Assembly (NCBI RefSeq): GCF_000328475.2
Contig: NC_026487.1
Coordinates: 558,001-622,000 of the forward strand
Direction of reading: 5' to 3'
Source of the DNA: Mycosarcoma maydis
Lineage: Eukaryota; Basidiomycota; Ustilaginomycetes; Ustilaginales
Length of the DNA stretch: 64,000 bases
Position numbers and translations under genes: made by a program. Numbering within the stretch: the stretch's first letter is position 1; each line of letters begins with the position of its first letter. Below, piece by piece: positions 9,929 through 19,127 of the stretch. The notes beneath the pieces were generated by a model. That model saw nothing but the letters and a program-made list of their open reading frames with translations, did no database searches and was not told where the DNA came from.

Positions 9929-11122
9929 CTTGACGTGCAAGACGTAAGGAGAAGCTTGGCCCGCAGCACAGGCAGATCCAGAGCTTCGTGTAGCAAGAGT
10001 GTCCGAATCGACTTTGAGTTGGACGATTGGAAAGATGAGCCGAGCCTGCTGTCTCAGGTTACTGATGGAGGCAGATGTACAAAGATCAGATCAAGGGATC
10101 TGGGAACTTGGATAGGCGAGCGCTTGAAGGAGGGCGAGCGCTTGCGAGTGACGGGAGGGTTGGGTATATCCGATGGATGGAGGAAGCTTGAGGTATCTTG
10201 ATGGCAGGTGGGAATACAGTGAGAGATGCAGAGTCAGAGCCAGAGCCAACGAGCTAGCATGAGGTTGTGGACACGAACGGAATGATGTGTCGAGTGCGGC
10301 TATAGATCTGGGCGTTTGAAGCGGTCTTCTTACGTTGACGAGAAGATGCTTTCGTTGAGTGCCGTGTCAATCTCGCGGTGACAAGCGACGGCTGGAGAGA
10401 TCGGGAGATGCAAGATGGGTTGCGTATGGCGGAGCGAGGGGCCAAAGTAGGCTGGGGCAGTTTCAGACCAGACTGAGAGGCCAAGAAGCGTCGTGCGTGC
10501 AGATCTGCAAAGGAGCAGACAGCGTAGGACCGGACGAACGGAGTGAGAGCGTTAAATGAAGGCTGCGGCGAGACAAGAAGGACGGAAGAAGGAGCAAGCG
10601 AGCGGGCAATCGATTGATGGAACCCGAAGGTAGAGGCGGAGAAGTTGGACAAAGAAAAAGGAACAAGCCTGAGCGTATTGGTAGAAGGGCAAGAAGATAT
10701 GCACAAGGTACCTCTGACTGCTCCCAGGCTCGATGACGAAAGACGACAAGCGAGACAGAGACCAAAGAGATGCGATGGTGTTGCTGCTGCTACCAGGCAA
10801 GACGTGAAGATGACGAGCAGGAGGAGCGAGACAAGCAAAGTAACCAAAAATGACCAAAAGTAACCAAAGGCAACCACAACGAAAATGAGGTACAGCGGAG
10901 CGCTTTGGCGAATGAAAAGTCTCAATTGGCGGTGATCGGAGGGTGAAAAGGGGGTTTTACGAAGAGTGTCTCACTCACGACTGTGACTCTTTCTGAGGAA
11001 TTTGTGATTTTTTTTTGGATTTTTTTGTTTTGTTTTGTTTTCTTCTTTTCTTTCGTTGCTCTCTCCTCCTTGTTCACGTCCGTGCTCCACACACCTCATT
11101 CCAAGATTCACGATTGGTCACA

Positions 11123-11128
<6 letters not shown>

Positions 11129-11158
<30 letters not shown>
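11129..11158. repeat. (GA)n microsatellite
   Basis: About fifteen GA dinucleotides in a row, followed by an A-rich purine stretch to about 11195. With the preceding T-rich tract (11007-11056) it forms a strong strand-asymmetric purine/pyrimidine patch. Confidence 0.9.
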
Positions 11159-11163
<5 letters not shown>

Positions 11164-11225
11164 AAGAGAAGAAAAAGAAATAGAAATAGAGAGAGTGTGA
11201 CATGGTAGAGAGGACGGTAACCATT

Positions 11226-11270
11226 TGTGATTCGTGATTCATGATTCATGATTCATGATTCACGATTTGA
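11226..11270. repeat. Tandem heptamer array (GATTCATG/GATTCGTG)
   Basis: Five or six consecutive 7-bp units: ATTCGTG once, ATTCATG three times, then ATTCACG. The middle copies share a G-to-A change, consistent with local tandem duplication of one mutated unit. Confidence 0.85.
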
Positions 11271-12047
11271 TCAGAGTCAGCATCCTTCAGCGATGTGAGC
11301 AAGCGAGACCTGTCCGTCCCACAACCGTTCGACTCGTGAGTCGAGTGAAAGAGAGACAAAGGCAAAGGCACGCAGATGCATATGCCATCATCGACGGGCG
11401 CAGCTCGCCAATGTCAAAGTGAGCCGGCACAGCAAATCCGCTCGAGATTGGTGGGACCAGACGGAACACGAGCCTTTGGGCGGTCATGTTGCTCGCCTCC
11501 CGATGTGCACGGTGGGTTAAGTTCGCTGCTCCTCATATGGGAGTCCGTCTGTTTCTATAAGATTCTCTCTCCAAACCGCTTCTCCGGCTGGCACCCAGGG
11601 TTGTATGGTGATTTTTCTGTTCACCATGGCTGCGTGGATGTGCATTGGGCCGTATTCATCTTCAGACTAAGTTACTAGCCCCTACTGTACTGCACAGTCC
11701 AATACTGTCCTGCTTGGGCACAGCTGTAGTAGGCACTCGTGACTAAGGCAAAGCGGATGCAGGAAATAGGAGGCTCCTCACACTGAGCCTCACCAAGCAT
11801 GAAAGCACCGCTTGAAAAATTCTCCGATCAAAGCGTGAAGAGGCAAAGCAACCGCGCTGTGCTCCGTGCTCCATGCTCCACGCTCAAGATTTACTTGTTA
11901 CTTAAAACGCAAGTGCTCGGCCTAACAGTTTGAACCACGCCATAGGCAGCGTAAAACTCATCTGCAATCGTGAATCACGTATCATCATCCGTGATCGGGT
12001 CAGCTCCAGCAATCGTGATTGGCAACCGCCCTCTCGCCCACATGTTC

Positions 12048-12082
12048 AGCTAGCTAGCCAGCTAGCTAGCCAGCTAGCTGGG
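12048..12082. repeat. CAGCTAGCTAGC tandem repeat
   Basis: Nearly three copies of a self-complementary 12-bp unit (CAGCTAGCTAGC), about 95 bp beyond the get3 stop codon. The unit is rich in CTAG/GCTAGC palindromes. No function is assigned. Confidence 0.85.
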
Positions 12083-12177
12083 CAAAGTCATCTCGAGTCT
12101 CAGCAGTTTGTAGTGTCAGGACAGACGTAAATGCATTATCTACAATGTGTATTACCAAGCTTCAAGGTACGGGGCCC

Positions 12178-13176
12178 TTACTCGGTCGGTGGAACATAAG
12201 GTGTGACCAGGAAGTTGCTAAAGTCCTTCAACTTGTCCGTTCCCCTGACCTCCTCAGTCAACAAGGGCATCTTGACAATGTGGAAATCGTCCGCATATAG
12301 CTCCATCATCTCGCCCACGTACTTGTCCTGCATCTGCTTCCTCACTCTGCAATGTTGGCAGTTGCTATCCTTCTTGGGATACAGCAATTGGTTGCACACA
12401 ATGGCGTGCGTATCGATTTCGTAACTCGTCAACTCTTGAATCAGCCTTTCCGTTTCGTAGAGCGACAGGAATTCGGCGATGCAGACGCATACGAACGTCG
12501 TCTTCTCCGGATCCTTGAATTGCGTGTTGACTTCGGTAATCACTTCGCGCATGCTTTCCAGTTTAGCGAACATGTCTTCCTGGTTAGGTCCGCCTCCTCC
12601 GAGCATCGATTGGAACTGTCCCAGCATGGGGCCCAGGCTTCGTCCCAGAGTGCTGAACTTGGCCAATGCTTTTTCGAGTACACTAGGAAACGACAAGAAA
12701 CGCAGAGTGTGACCGGTAGGCGCAGTGTCAAACACGATCACCGAGTACTCCATCGACTTGACGTGCTTCATGATCTCGGCGAATCCCATCGCTTCGTCCA
12801 CACCGGGAATGGCAAACGCCAAATCCTGCATCATCGATCCCATCGCTCCGCCTTGGCTATCAGACTGCTCGATCATTTCCTGGATACTCGAATTCGGGTC
12901 GATCTCCATGGCCGAGAGGTTGTCGAATCCGTTGACTTTGGTCGCCTCTTTACCGAATTTCTGTCCGAAGGCATCCGAAAGGTTGTGTGCTGGATCAGTA
13001 GAGATGAGCAGCACCGACTCGCGCACTTTGGAAAGCTGGATGGCAAGCGAGCAAGAGGTGGTGGTCTTGCCCACACCACCTTTGCCGCCGACAAAGAGCC
13101 ATTTGAGCGTCTTTTGATCTAGGATGTTCTGAAGCGTCGGCTCCAGCGCGTCCTCGACTACTGCAGCTGAAGACAT
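12178..13176 (-). CDS. get3: GET3/ArsA-family ATPase of tail-anchored protein insertion
   Basis: The 332-residue cytosolic ATPase delivers tail-anchored membrane proteins to the Get1/Get2 receptor at the ER. The deviant Walker A P-loop [16 protein letters not shown] (near residues 30-45), switch [15 protein letters not shown], switch [18 protein letters not shown], the A-loop-side [16 protein letters not shown] with the zinc-binding CxxC of the dimer interface, and the C-terminal [13 protein letters not shown] are all present. Length is normal for fungal Get3. ATG at 13176 ([16 protein letters not shown]) is chosen because the 84 codons upstream in frame have no family similarity and look like 5' leader. 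The gene sits in the long minus-strand block between khd4 and the biotin ligase. Confidence 0.97.
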   Translation of the reverse strand: MSSAAVVEDALEPTLQNILDQKTLKWLFVGGKGGVGKTTTSCSLAIQLSKVRESVLLISTDPAHNLSDAFGQKFGKEATKVNGFDNLSAMEIDPNSSIQEMIEQSDSQGGAMGSMMQDLAFAIPGVDEAMGFAEIMKHVKSMEYSVIVFDTAPTGHTLRFLSFPSVLEKALAKFSTLGRSLGPMLGQFQSMLGGGGPNQEDMFAKLESMREVITEVNTQFKDPEKTTFVCVCIAEFLSLYETERLIQELTSYEIDTHAIVCNQLLYPKKDSNCQHCRVRKQMQDKYVGEMMELYADDFHIVKMPLLTEEVRGTDKLKDFSNFLVTPYVPPTE

Positions 13177-13851
13177 CTTGTTCACGTGCGTGTGCGTGGA
13201 GAAAACCCGATGCAGCAACGTGAGAGATACGTGACTGTGTCGGTGGTGTGTAGGCCTTTGCTCGAACCACTCGTGCCGCCAGAATAGGAAGGATGTACAC
13301 GCGATCAAGGATGTCGTGAGCCAACAACGAGTCCAAAAGCCAGCCACAAATTCCAACCAACCTTTCAACGCACGAGCTCTAGAAGAAGCAATCAAGAATC
13401 GTGAATCGTGAATACGCACACTGCACACAGCCCAGCACTCATGACTGTGAGCCTCGGTGTGTGTGTGTGTGTCTCATGAGTCCTAAATTTCCTCGCCTTT
13501 TTCACGCAATGTCCTCCACAACTGGACTCAGTGACCAGTGACTCGTGTCTTCCACGTTGCTCCTTCTTTAGCATACCGCCACCTTCCAGACGGTACTAGG
13601 CGTCGAACGTGAATACGCTCACGGCCAAATCGTGAATTCAACCTAAATCGTGAATCGTAGCTGTGGTGATTCTTTTCTTCAAACGTCACTCGTGACTGGC
13701 ACCCACGAATCACGCTGCTGCGAGCACGCTTAGTTAGTGACTATGAAAGTAGCATTCACGATTCACGATTCACGATTCACGATTCGTGATTGCATTCCAA
13801 GTCCTCACGCCTACGTATCAAATTATCAAATTGTGTATCAACGCCTTTCCC
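13177..13851. other. Intergenic: get3 promoter and bpl1 3' region
   Basis: This 675-bp stretch holds a (GT)8 tract at 13457-13472 and repeated heptamers (near 13395-13411 and 13628-13790). I see no gene in it. Confidence 0.6.
13628..13790. repeat. Heptamer repeat cluster with a tandem ATTCACG array
   Basis: Scattered copies at 13628-13720 are followed at 13752-13790 by four direct ATTCACG units and one inverted ATTCGTG unit. This is among the cleanest tandem arrays of this family in the window. Confidence 0.85.
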
Positions 13852-16443
13852 CTAGGCCTTTCGCTTGACCAAGTTCTGTAGCATATCAAACGAATTGCCG
13901 TCAGGTTGCAATTGGATGATCCCTCCCATTTTCGATTCCTTCGTATCGCTCCACGCCCTCGCATCGTTGCTAAACACATTCGAGCTCCTCGGCACCGCCT
14001 GCAACAGTCCAAAGTCGGACGAAATACCTACGATCCTAACGTTTTCTTCCTCGGCTTCCGTGGCGCTAGCTCGAATAGCGTCTGACGTCAACGTCGTCTC
14101 CTGATCGCTGTGCAGCCACACTTGCCTGTACTTGTCGACGAACGGTCTGAAATCGCCCTCGTGTTGCATGAACGTCTTCCAGATCGAATCAAACGTTGAC
14201 AGGATTGCCCCGGCCAGTTTCTCTTGTGTTATGGGCGCAAGCAACGTGGACGGCTCAGCGTTGGACGCCGTCATAGCTCGATTGTGGATCGAAATCAGAT
14301 CAGAGACAGACGTAGTAGGCCGAGCGTTGAGACAGTTGACACCGCAACCAGAAACGAGGACAAACTCATTACCACCGCTGAACTGCGAATTGACCAGGAT
14401 ACCGCCGAGTTTCGCATATCGTTTACCGCCCAACTCAAACGTGGCCGTCTTGGCTCTTGCACTCGCGCCCGTCGCCAGGGAAGCATCCGAGTCAACGCGA
14501 GGAATCTCGGCATAGATGTCGTTCGGCCACTTGATGCGTACTTTCTGCGCTACCGCTCGACCCGCTTCACTGTCGCCCAGCGCGATGCGAATGCCTTCGA
14601 CGACAGCTAGACCGGAAAGGTACTGCAGAAAGACGGTCTTGCTTGCCATCGAGACCGGAACACGGAACACGGCGGAGAACTGAAGGCAGCCCTTGGGTGA
14701 GATCCATCGGTTACCTCCACGTCCTCGACCACTCATCTGCTGCGTTGCGAAGAAGGTCGTTCCAACCGGTAAAGCAGAGAGCAAACGGATGTTCCTGTCG
14801 AGCATCGTTTGTGTCGAAGTCACCATCTGCGTATACAGCATTGGCGTGCCGAATTGATACTCGACACCTGAAAAGCCGCCGCTAGAGGCGCCAAACGGAT
14901 GGAACGGGTCGAACGGCGCACGCCACGTGGACCAGTGTCCCTGCTCCTTGCTGCGCTCCCTCTGCAGATTCACCTCACGAAAGTGCAGCAGATGCTTTTC
15001 GTACTCGCAAATGTTCCAGTAGGCAACCATGTCGACAGAGGGTCGCGCTGGCTTACAGACCAGCACGTACTTTGGCACCAAGTCCAGGTCTACCTCCTTG
15101 TCCTGCGTCGGCAAATCTTGCGCAGCCGCCTCATCAGAAACTGGAGCGGGCACGACGGGTTTGGAGAAAGCATCGTAGTCGGCGGACGAACACAGCTTCT
15201 GAGCCTCTAGGATGCTTTTCGCATCTGCCACTGAAAAGTGTATGACGTCGTTCGAGTCCTTGATGCTCGCAAACGTTGCGTTTTTGAGCGCGGAGCAGTC
15301 GTTGTAACCTTGAATGTGTGGCGTGGCACTGGTTGATCGTTCTGCAGCAAGCTTTCGCACAATGTCGTCGGTGAGCCCCTGCAAATCCTTGCCGATCAGA
15401 GCAAGGAAGATGGGTTGCAGCTTGGGTTCGTCTGTCTCGATGGCTGTGCCAGCCGCGATTGTGTTGCCAGCAGCAGCATCTCCTGCGGCCGACACTGCTG
15501 CAGATGCAGCCCACTGTGGCAGTTCCGAGCGCAGTCCGAGCCGCTGGGTGAACAGCTCGTGCAGCCATTGCAGACGGCGCTGTTCGTGCAGCCGCAGTTG
15601 TCTGGCTCGTTCTTTGTGGTCTTTGTGTTCCTGCGCATCAACCTGGCCGTTTTCTGCCAGCAGCACCGGTGTTGAGGTCGCCAGAAGTGGGAACTCGGGG
15701 TGTGTCCCGAACAACAGAGCCTTGCCCAGTCCTACCGAGCAGAGCACGACTGCCGCTTGGCCGTCGTAGTTTGGTCGTTTCCAAGCTGTTCCGCCGTTCA
15801 AGTCAATATCAAGTAGAAGATCATCCGTTTGAGCCTTAGTGTAGCAAGCCAACACTTCTACGCCACGTTCGGCCCACGTGTCTGCATTCATAAACGCGCC
15901 GCCACCGTTGTAGTGGCATCTCCATTGATCCTTTTGGCTGTGGCCCGTCACACGCTCGATATCAACGATTCGAGCTCCTTTGTCCGACTCATACACAAAG
16001 CCAGGATATACTGTCCCTTGGCACGTCCCCGGGAAAAAGCGCAGAAACGGCCGCTCTCCGTCCACCTCCATGTCGGTACCCTTTTCGAAGGTGCAGTGGC
16101 TCGATGCGTAGTAGGCACCTGCACAAATTCCCACAAAGTTGCCGCCCGACTCGACATAATTGCGTAGTTGGCGCGAGGCGGTTCGCTCGGGCGCACTCGA
16201 AGGTGCGATATTGTCGTCAATATTTCGGGTGAACGGTCGAGCCAGTTCAGAGACATACGGCAAATCGCGACCACCAGGAAGAACGACGAGTGCGGTTCCC
16301 TTCTGCCATGGATCGAGTGCTAGCGTTTTGGCATCCACCGTCTTGACGTCGTATGTAGTGAGAAGCGTACGGAGCGTCTTGAGCGTATGGTGCAGTGCCG
16401 AAGTGGAAACGCCCGGCCCCGAATAGACAAGTACGTCCGACAT
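13852..16443 (-). CDS. bpl1: Biotin--protein ligase (holocarboxylase synthetase)
   Basis: This enzyme activates biotin with ATP and attaches it to a lysine of carboxylases such as acetyl-CoA and pyruvate carboxylase. The 863-residue product has the two-part architecture of fungal Bpl1. An N-terminal glutamine-amidotransferase-like region (MSDVLVYSGPGVSTSALHHT; GICAGAYYASS near residue 109) is followed by the catalytic BPL domain, with SGRGRGGNRWISPKG (near 571), KWPNDIYAEIP (near 639) and GGILVNSQF. The biotin-loop motif reads GRGRGGNRW rather than the common GRGRxxRxW, a mild variation. ATG at 16443 is the first in-frame ATG; 112 further open codons upstream start only with GTG, so an N-terminal extension would need splicing. 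An AT/CAATTG-rich stretch (about 16575-16590) lies upstream. Confidence 0.95.
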   Translation of the reverse strand: MSDVLVYSGPGVSTSALHHTLKTLRTLLTTYDVKTVDAKTLALDPWQKGTALVVLPGGRDLPYVSELARPFTRNIDDNIAPSSAPERTASRQLRNYVESGGNFVGICAGAYYASSHCTFEKGTDMEVDGERPFLRFFPGTCQGTVYPGFVYESDKGARIVDIERVTGHSQKDQWRCHYNGGGAFMNADTWAERGVEVLACYTKAQTDDLLLDIDLNGGTAWKRPNYDGQAAVVLCSVGLGKALLFGTHPEFPLLATSTPVLLAENGQVDAQEHKDHKERARQLRLHEQRRLQWLHELFTQRLGLRSELPQWAASAAVSAAGDAAAGNTIAAGTAIETDEPKLQPIFLALIGKDLQGLTDDIVRKLAAERSTSATPHIQGYNDCSALKNATFASIKDSNDVIHFSVADAKSILEAQKLCSSADYDAFSKPVVPAPVSDEAAAQDLPTQDKEVDLDLVPKYVLVCKPARPSVDMVAYWNICEYEKHLLHFREVNLQRERSKEQGHWSTWRAPFDPFHPFGASSGGFSGVEYQFGTPMLYTQMVTSTQTMLDRNIRLLSALPVGTTFFATQQMSGRGRGGNRWISPKGCLQFSAVFRVPVSMASKTVFLQYLSGLAVVEGIRIALGDSEAGRAVAQKVRIKWPNDIYAEIPRVDSDASLATGASARAKTATFELGGKRYAKLGGILVNSQFSGGNEFVLVSGCGVNCLNARPTTSVSDLISIHNRAMTASNAEPSTLLAPITQEKLAGAILSTFDSIWKTFMQHEGDFRPFVDKYRQVWLHSDQETTLTSDAIRASATEAEEENVRIVGISSDFGLLQAVPRSSNVFSNDARAWSDTKESKMGGIIQLQPDGNSFDMLQNLVKRKA

Positions 16444-16908
16444 GTTGGCCGACCTTGTGAAGCAACGATAACACCGTACTGGCGACGCAAAATTGGCCAG
16501 ATAGCGTAGAGAGAAGGATGACCGCCTCGTTCTGATCGGAACCGTGTTGAAAGCTGTTGCCGGTCTCGACCGTATCGCAATTGCAATTGCAATCGCAGCC
16601 GCCCTCACTGCAGCACCTTGCCGTCCTGGCGCCGATTGCAGTTCGTACGTTGTCGTACTTGGTATTTGTGCGAGCGCTAGAAGCTCCCAGTCTCCAATTG
16701 GCAATGTATGCAATGGAAGTCCGCTTCTCGTTCCTGATGCGTGCCTCAATGTATACGGAAGATGATGCTCGATCAGCACAAAGCGGAACGTGCACCCTGA
16801 CAGTCACGAGTCACTAGATTTGAGACGTGAAACTTGGAGCGTCTGCTTGAATTGTACCACATTTGGAAAATATATACACAATCACAAAATAAATACATAA
16901 CAAGTCCA
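16444..16908. other. Intergenic: bpl1 upstream region and 5' flank of the tRNA gene
   Basis: This 465-bp stretch contains the bpl1 promoter or leader, including repeated CAATTG-type words near 16575-16590. Just before the tRNA is an A/T-rich run (16861-16900). No gene seen apart from the tRNA. Confidence 0.55.
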
Positions 16909-17012
16909 TCCCGGCTAGCTCAGTCGGTAGAGCGTCAGACTCTTACTACAAGGGTTTCCGAGATTTCTCGGAGTTCATCTGAATGTCGTGGGTTCGAGCC
17001 CCACGTTGGGAG
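16909..17012 (+). tRNA. tRNA-Lys(CTT) with a 31-nt intron
   Basis: A complete cloverleaf can be drawn. The acceptor stem is TCCCGGC paired with GTTGGGA (two G-T pairs). The D arm is GCTCAGTCGGTAGAGC, which includes the A box. The anticodon stem is TCAGA/TCTGA, with loop C-T-CTT-A and the intron, then A. The T arm contains the B box GGGTTCGAGCCCC. The anticodon CTT is at 16942-16944. The intron (16946-16976) sits one base 3' of the anticodon, the canonical position for the tRNA splicing endonuclease. The discriminator base is G at 17012. It is the only plus-strand gene inside the long minus-strand block. Confidence 0.95.
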
Positions 17013-17014
17013 AA

Positions 17015-17022
17015 TTTTTTTC
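17015..17022 (+). terminator. RNA polymerase III oligo-T terminator of tRNA-Lys
   Basis: Eight consecutive T residues begin three bases after the tRNA discriminator base, the standard Pol III stop signal. Confidence 0.9.
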
Positions 17023-17225
17023 ACGCTTTTTGCAGTAGGGCTCCCCGCACGAAGCTATGCTGCTACGAATCACTTGTAGATTCAGAAATCAGAACTCACG
17101 AGTCCACCGCACAAATCAGTTTTCATGTCTCGCAGGAGCCGGAAAAATGGTTGGTAGAGGGTATATGGATTGGATTGCTACTGAGAAACAGACAGCTTAA
17201 AGATGACTCTGGAGGCAACGCATAT

Positions 17226-18588
17226 CTAGCCGACCTTCTTGAAGCCGCCAAAGTTGACACCTACACAACTGAGGGTGTACAGATTAGGACGAGCCAAGTC
17301 TTGCAACATGAGTGGCATGTTCTTAGCGTCTTGGTCGTGGTGCTCGTCATGGTTGGCGTCTTGGTCGTGCTGTTCGTCAAGGTTGGGTGAGACGTTGGAT
17401 TGTGCGGGGGTGATCTTGAAACTGACACCCAAGGCGTCGTTCAGATCGCGCATCATTTGGATGGCGTTGGGGGTGAGAACGCTCATGGTACACTTTGCGA
17501 CGTCGTCTGGACTGATGGCCATCAAGAGTAGCACGATGGGTTGGTGGCTTCGATCTATGCAACCGTTAGCGGCAATTTCTTGGAGGAGCATTCTGGCAGC
17601 AGTTTCAGCGAGGTCTTCTGGTAAGCCAGGGTTTTCGGGTTTGCTCGCAGCTTCTGCGCTGTAGATTGCACCGGTGGTGGAGGTGGAGAGGAGCGTGATG
17701 GCAAAGCCGGGAAGAGTTTCCCGAGTCCTCACCGCGGTAGACNNNNNNNNNNNNNNNNNNNNNNNNNNNNNNNNNNNNNNNNNNNNNNNNNNNNNNNNNN
17801 NNNNNNNNNNNNNNNNNNNNNNNNNNNNNNNNNNNNNNNNNNCCGCGGTAGACGTCGGCGATCAGTAGAGGTTCCGGATGTAAACGTCCGAGGATTGAGC
17901 GCGCCGAGTCGATGAGTCGATTGGCCATCTGAGGGCTGACGCGCGTGCATGTTGCAATGCCTCGAATCTTCTTAACTCGACCAGGAGCGGTAAAGTTGAT
18001 CGTGCAAAGATGCTTGATGAGCGGACACCGGAAGTGGACCTCTCCGCCTCCTCCCGGAGCAGACCCACGTTTGGCAATGCGCAGCTCCAACGAGCTCGCC
18101 AGCGTCGATACAGTATCCAATGGCAAAAACAGCGAGAGGTGAGGCAGAGTCACCGTTCGAATAGTATCCACGCCCAAATCCCCATCCATGTTGGTCACAC
18201 CCCTCAACGTCAAGGCGATCTCCTTTTTCGCAAACGGCGCCAGCACCACCACCCATTCGAGCCAATACCCGATCCCTCGTGTCAGTGAGCAGTCATGCAC
18301 CACTTTTCCACCCGCAATCACGCCTGGTTTCAGAAGGATCGATGTACCAGTATACGAGATTTCGACATGTGAGCCATTGGTGATTTTCTCTATCAGACGC
18401 AGAAAGTTGGCTTCAAAATCTCGGATACCAGGCGAAGAAGAGTCCGGACGAATAGAGTCAATTCTCACGGGGCGTTGTGAGATAAGCGATAGGATGAGTC
18501 GCTGTCGAAAGTTGCGGTGGCCTGTGAAGCGGAGCAGGCGAGACTTTGGGTCCGACGCCACCGCGCCGGCGGAGGCTGAAACTGCCAT
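17226..18588 (-). CDS. rcl1: RCL1, RNA 3'-phosphate cyclase-like protein of the SSU processome (interrupted by a gap)
   Basis: Rcl1 acts with Bms1 in early pre-rRNA cleavage of the 40S pathway in the nucleolus. The N-terminal part (ATG at 18588) shows RLLRFTGHRNFRQRLILSL, SYTGTSILLKPGVIAGG, LTRGIGYWLEW, and FTAPGRVKKIRGIATCTRVSP. The C-terminal part shows PGFAITLLSTSTTGAIYSAE, LLLMAISPDDVAK and LSCVGVNFGGFKKVG before the stop. A 100-N gap (17743-17842) separates them and the two sides are in different frames. Both flanks of the gap carry the same 11 bases. Merging them and removing one T at 17712-17713 gives an open frame of 417 codons with the expected family join GEDSGNSPGFAI, so the gene is probably intact in the organism. 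An acidic His/Asp insert near the C-terminus is encoded by a 30-bp duplication. Confidence 0.92.
17326..17385. repeat. Two 30-bp direct repeats inside rcl1
   Basis: Units 17326-17355 and 17356-17385 differ at only a few bases. They encode NLDEQHDQDA and NHDEHHDQDA, a tandem ten-residue His/Asp-rich insert in the C-terminal part of Rcl1. I do not recall such an insert in animal or yeast Rcl1. Confidence 0.85.
17743..17842. other. Assembly gap, 100 N
   Basis: Exactly 100 undetermined bases, a conventional placeholder length. The 11 bases before the gap (ending at 17742) and the 11 after it (from 17843) are identical, CCGCGGTAGAC, suggesting that the contig ends overlap and no sequence is really missing. 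Confidence 0.95.
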
Positions 18589-19127
18589 TCCTGCGAAAGT
18601 TCAAATGCTGTTGCGTGTTGACTTCTGTGATGTCCGTGGTCAATACGTCGGTCTCTAGCGTATTCGCTCCTCTTTTGGACTCGTGTCGACGCTTGCGATG
18701 ATCGTGCAGCTGTTATGATGGAGAGCGTCAAAAAACATAGCGTGGCTTGCCATGCCATAATCAACAAATTTTGGCACGCAGCACCAAATTCACGATTTCC
18801 ATCTCACAAAGCCGAAAAAAAAATCCGCCTGTCTTCCGTAAACTCTTTCCGACTTCCGAACCCCGCTCTCCGTCTGTCCACAATCGTCGTCCGTGAGTAT
18901 CGTGTATCACGGTGCGGTTGTTAACCCCGTTCAGCTCCACTCGAAGGCTCAAAGAGATACACAGGCGCACACACATCCTTGATATGGACAGAATACAATC
19001 TTGCGAAACGCTCAGCAAAAGATACAAATACAGTGATGGAAACAGCCATGCGAAAAGTGGTGGGTGACCTTTCAGAAAACTGGGCAAAGGAGATGGAGCA
19101 GAACACGATCGTACCTAGGCCGTTGGT
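18589..19127. other. Intergenic: rcl1 promoter and ire1 3' region
   Basis: This 539-bp stretch between two same-strand genes has only scattered heptamer-like words (for example near 18788) and an A run. No gene seen. Confidence 0.6.

Larger units (their letters stand above)
9929..12177. other. Long khd4 upstream region and get3 3' region
   Basis: About 2.2 kb without a convincing gene. The first 1 kb upstream of khd4 lacks heptamers and contains a 223-codon minus frame (10925-10254) with no recognisable domain; it is more likely a long 5' leader or promoter. One minus-strand ATACCC (10167-10162) lies in it. Farther left to right come a pyrimidine-rich T tract (11007-11056), a GA tract (11129-11158), a heptamer array (11226-11270), scattered heptamers near 11967-12022 and a CAGCTAGCTAGC repeat (12048-12082). 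Confidence 0.5.

Noticed and set aside
10254..10925. 223-codon minus-strand frame upstream of khd4
   Set aside because: Hydrophobic N-terminus followed by Ser/Arg-rich sequence, with no recognisable domain. It is more likely part of the khd4 leader or promoter.
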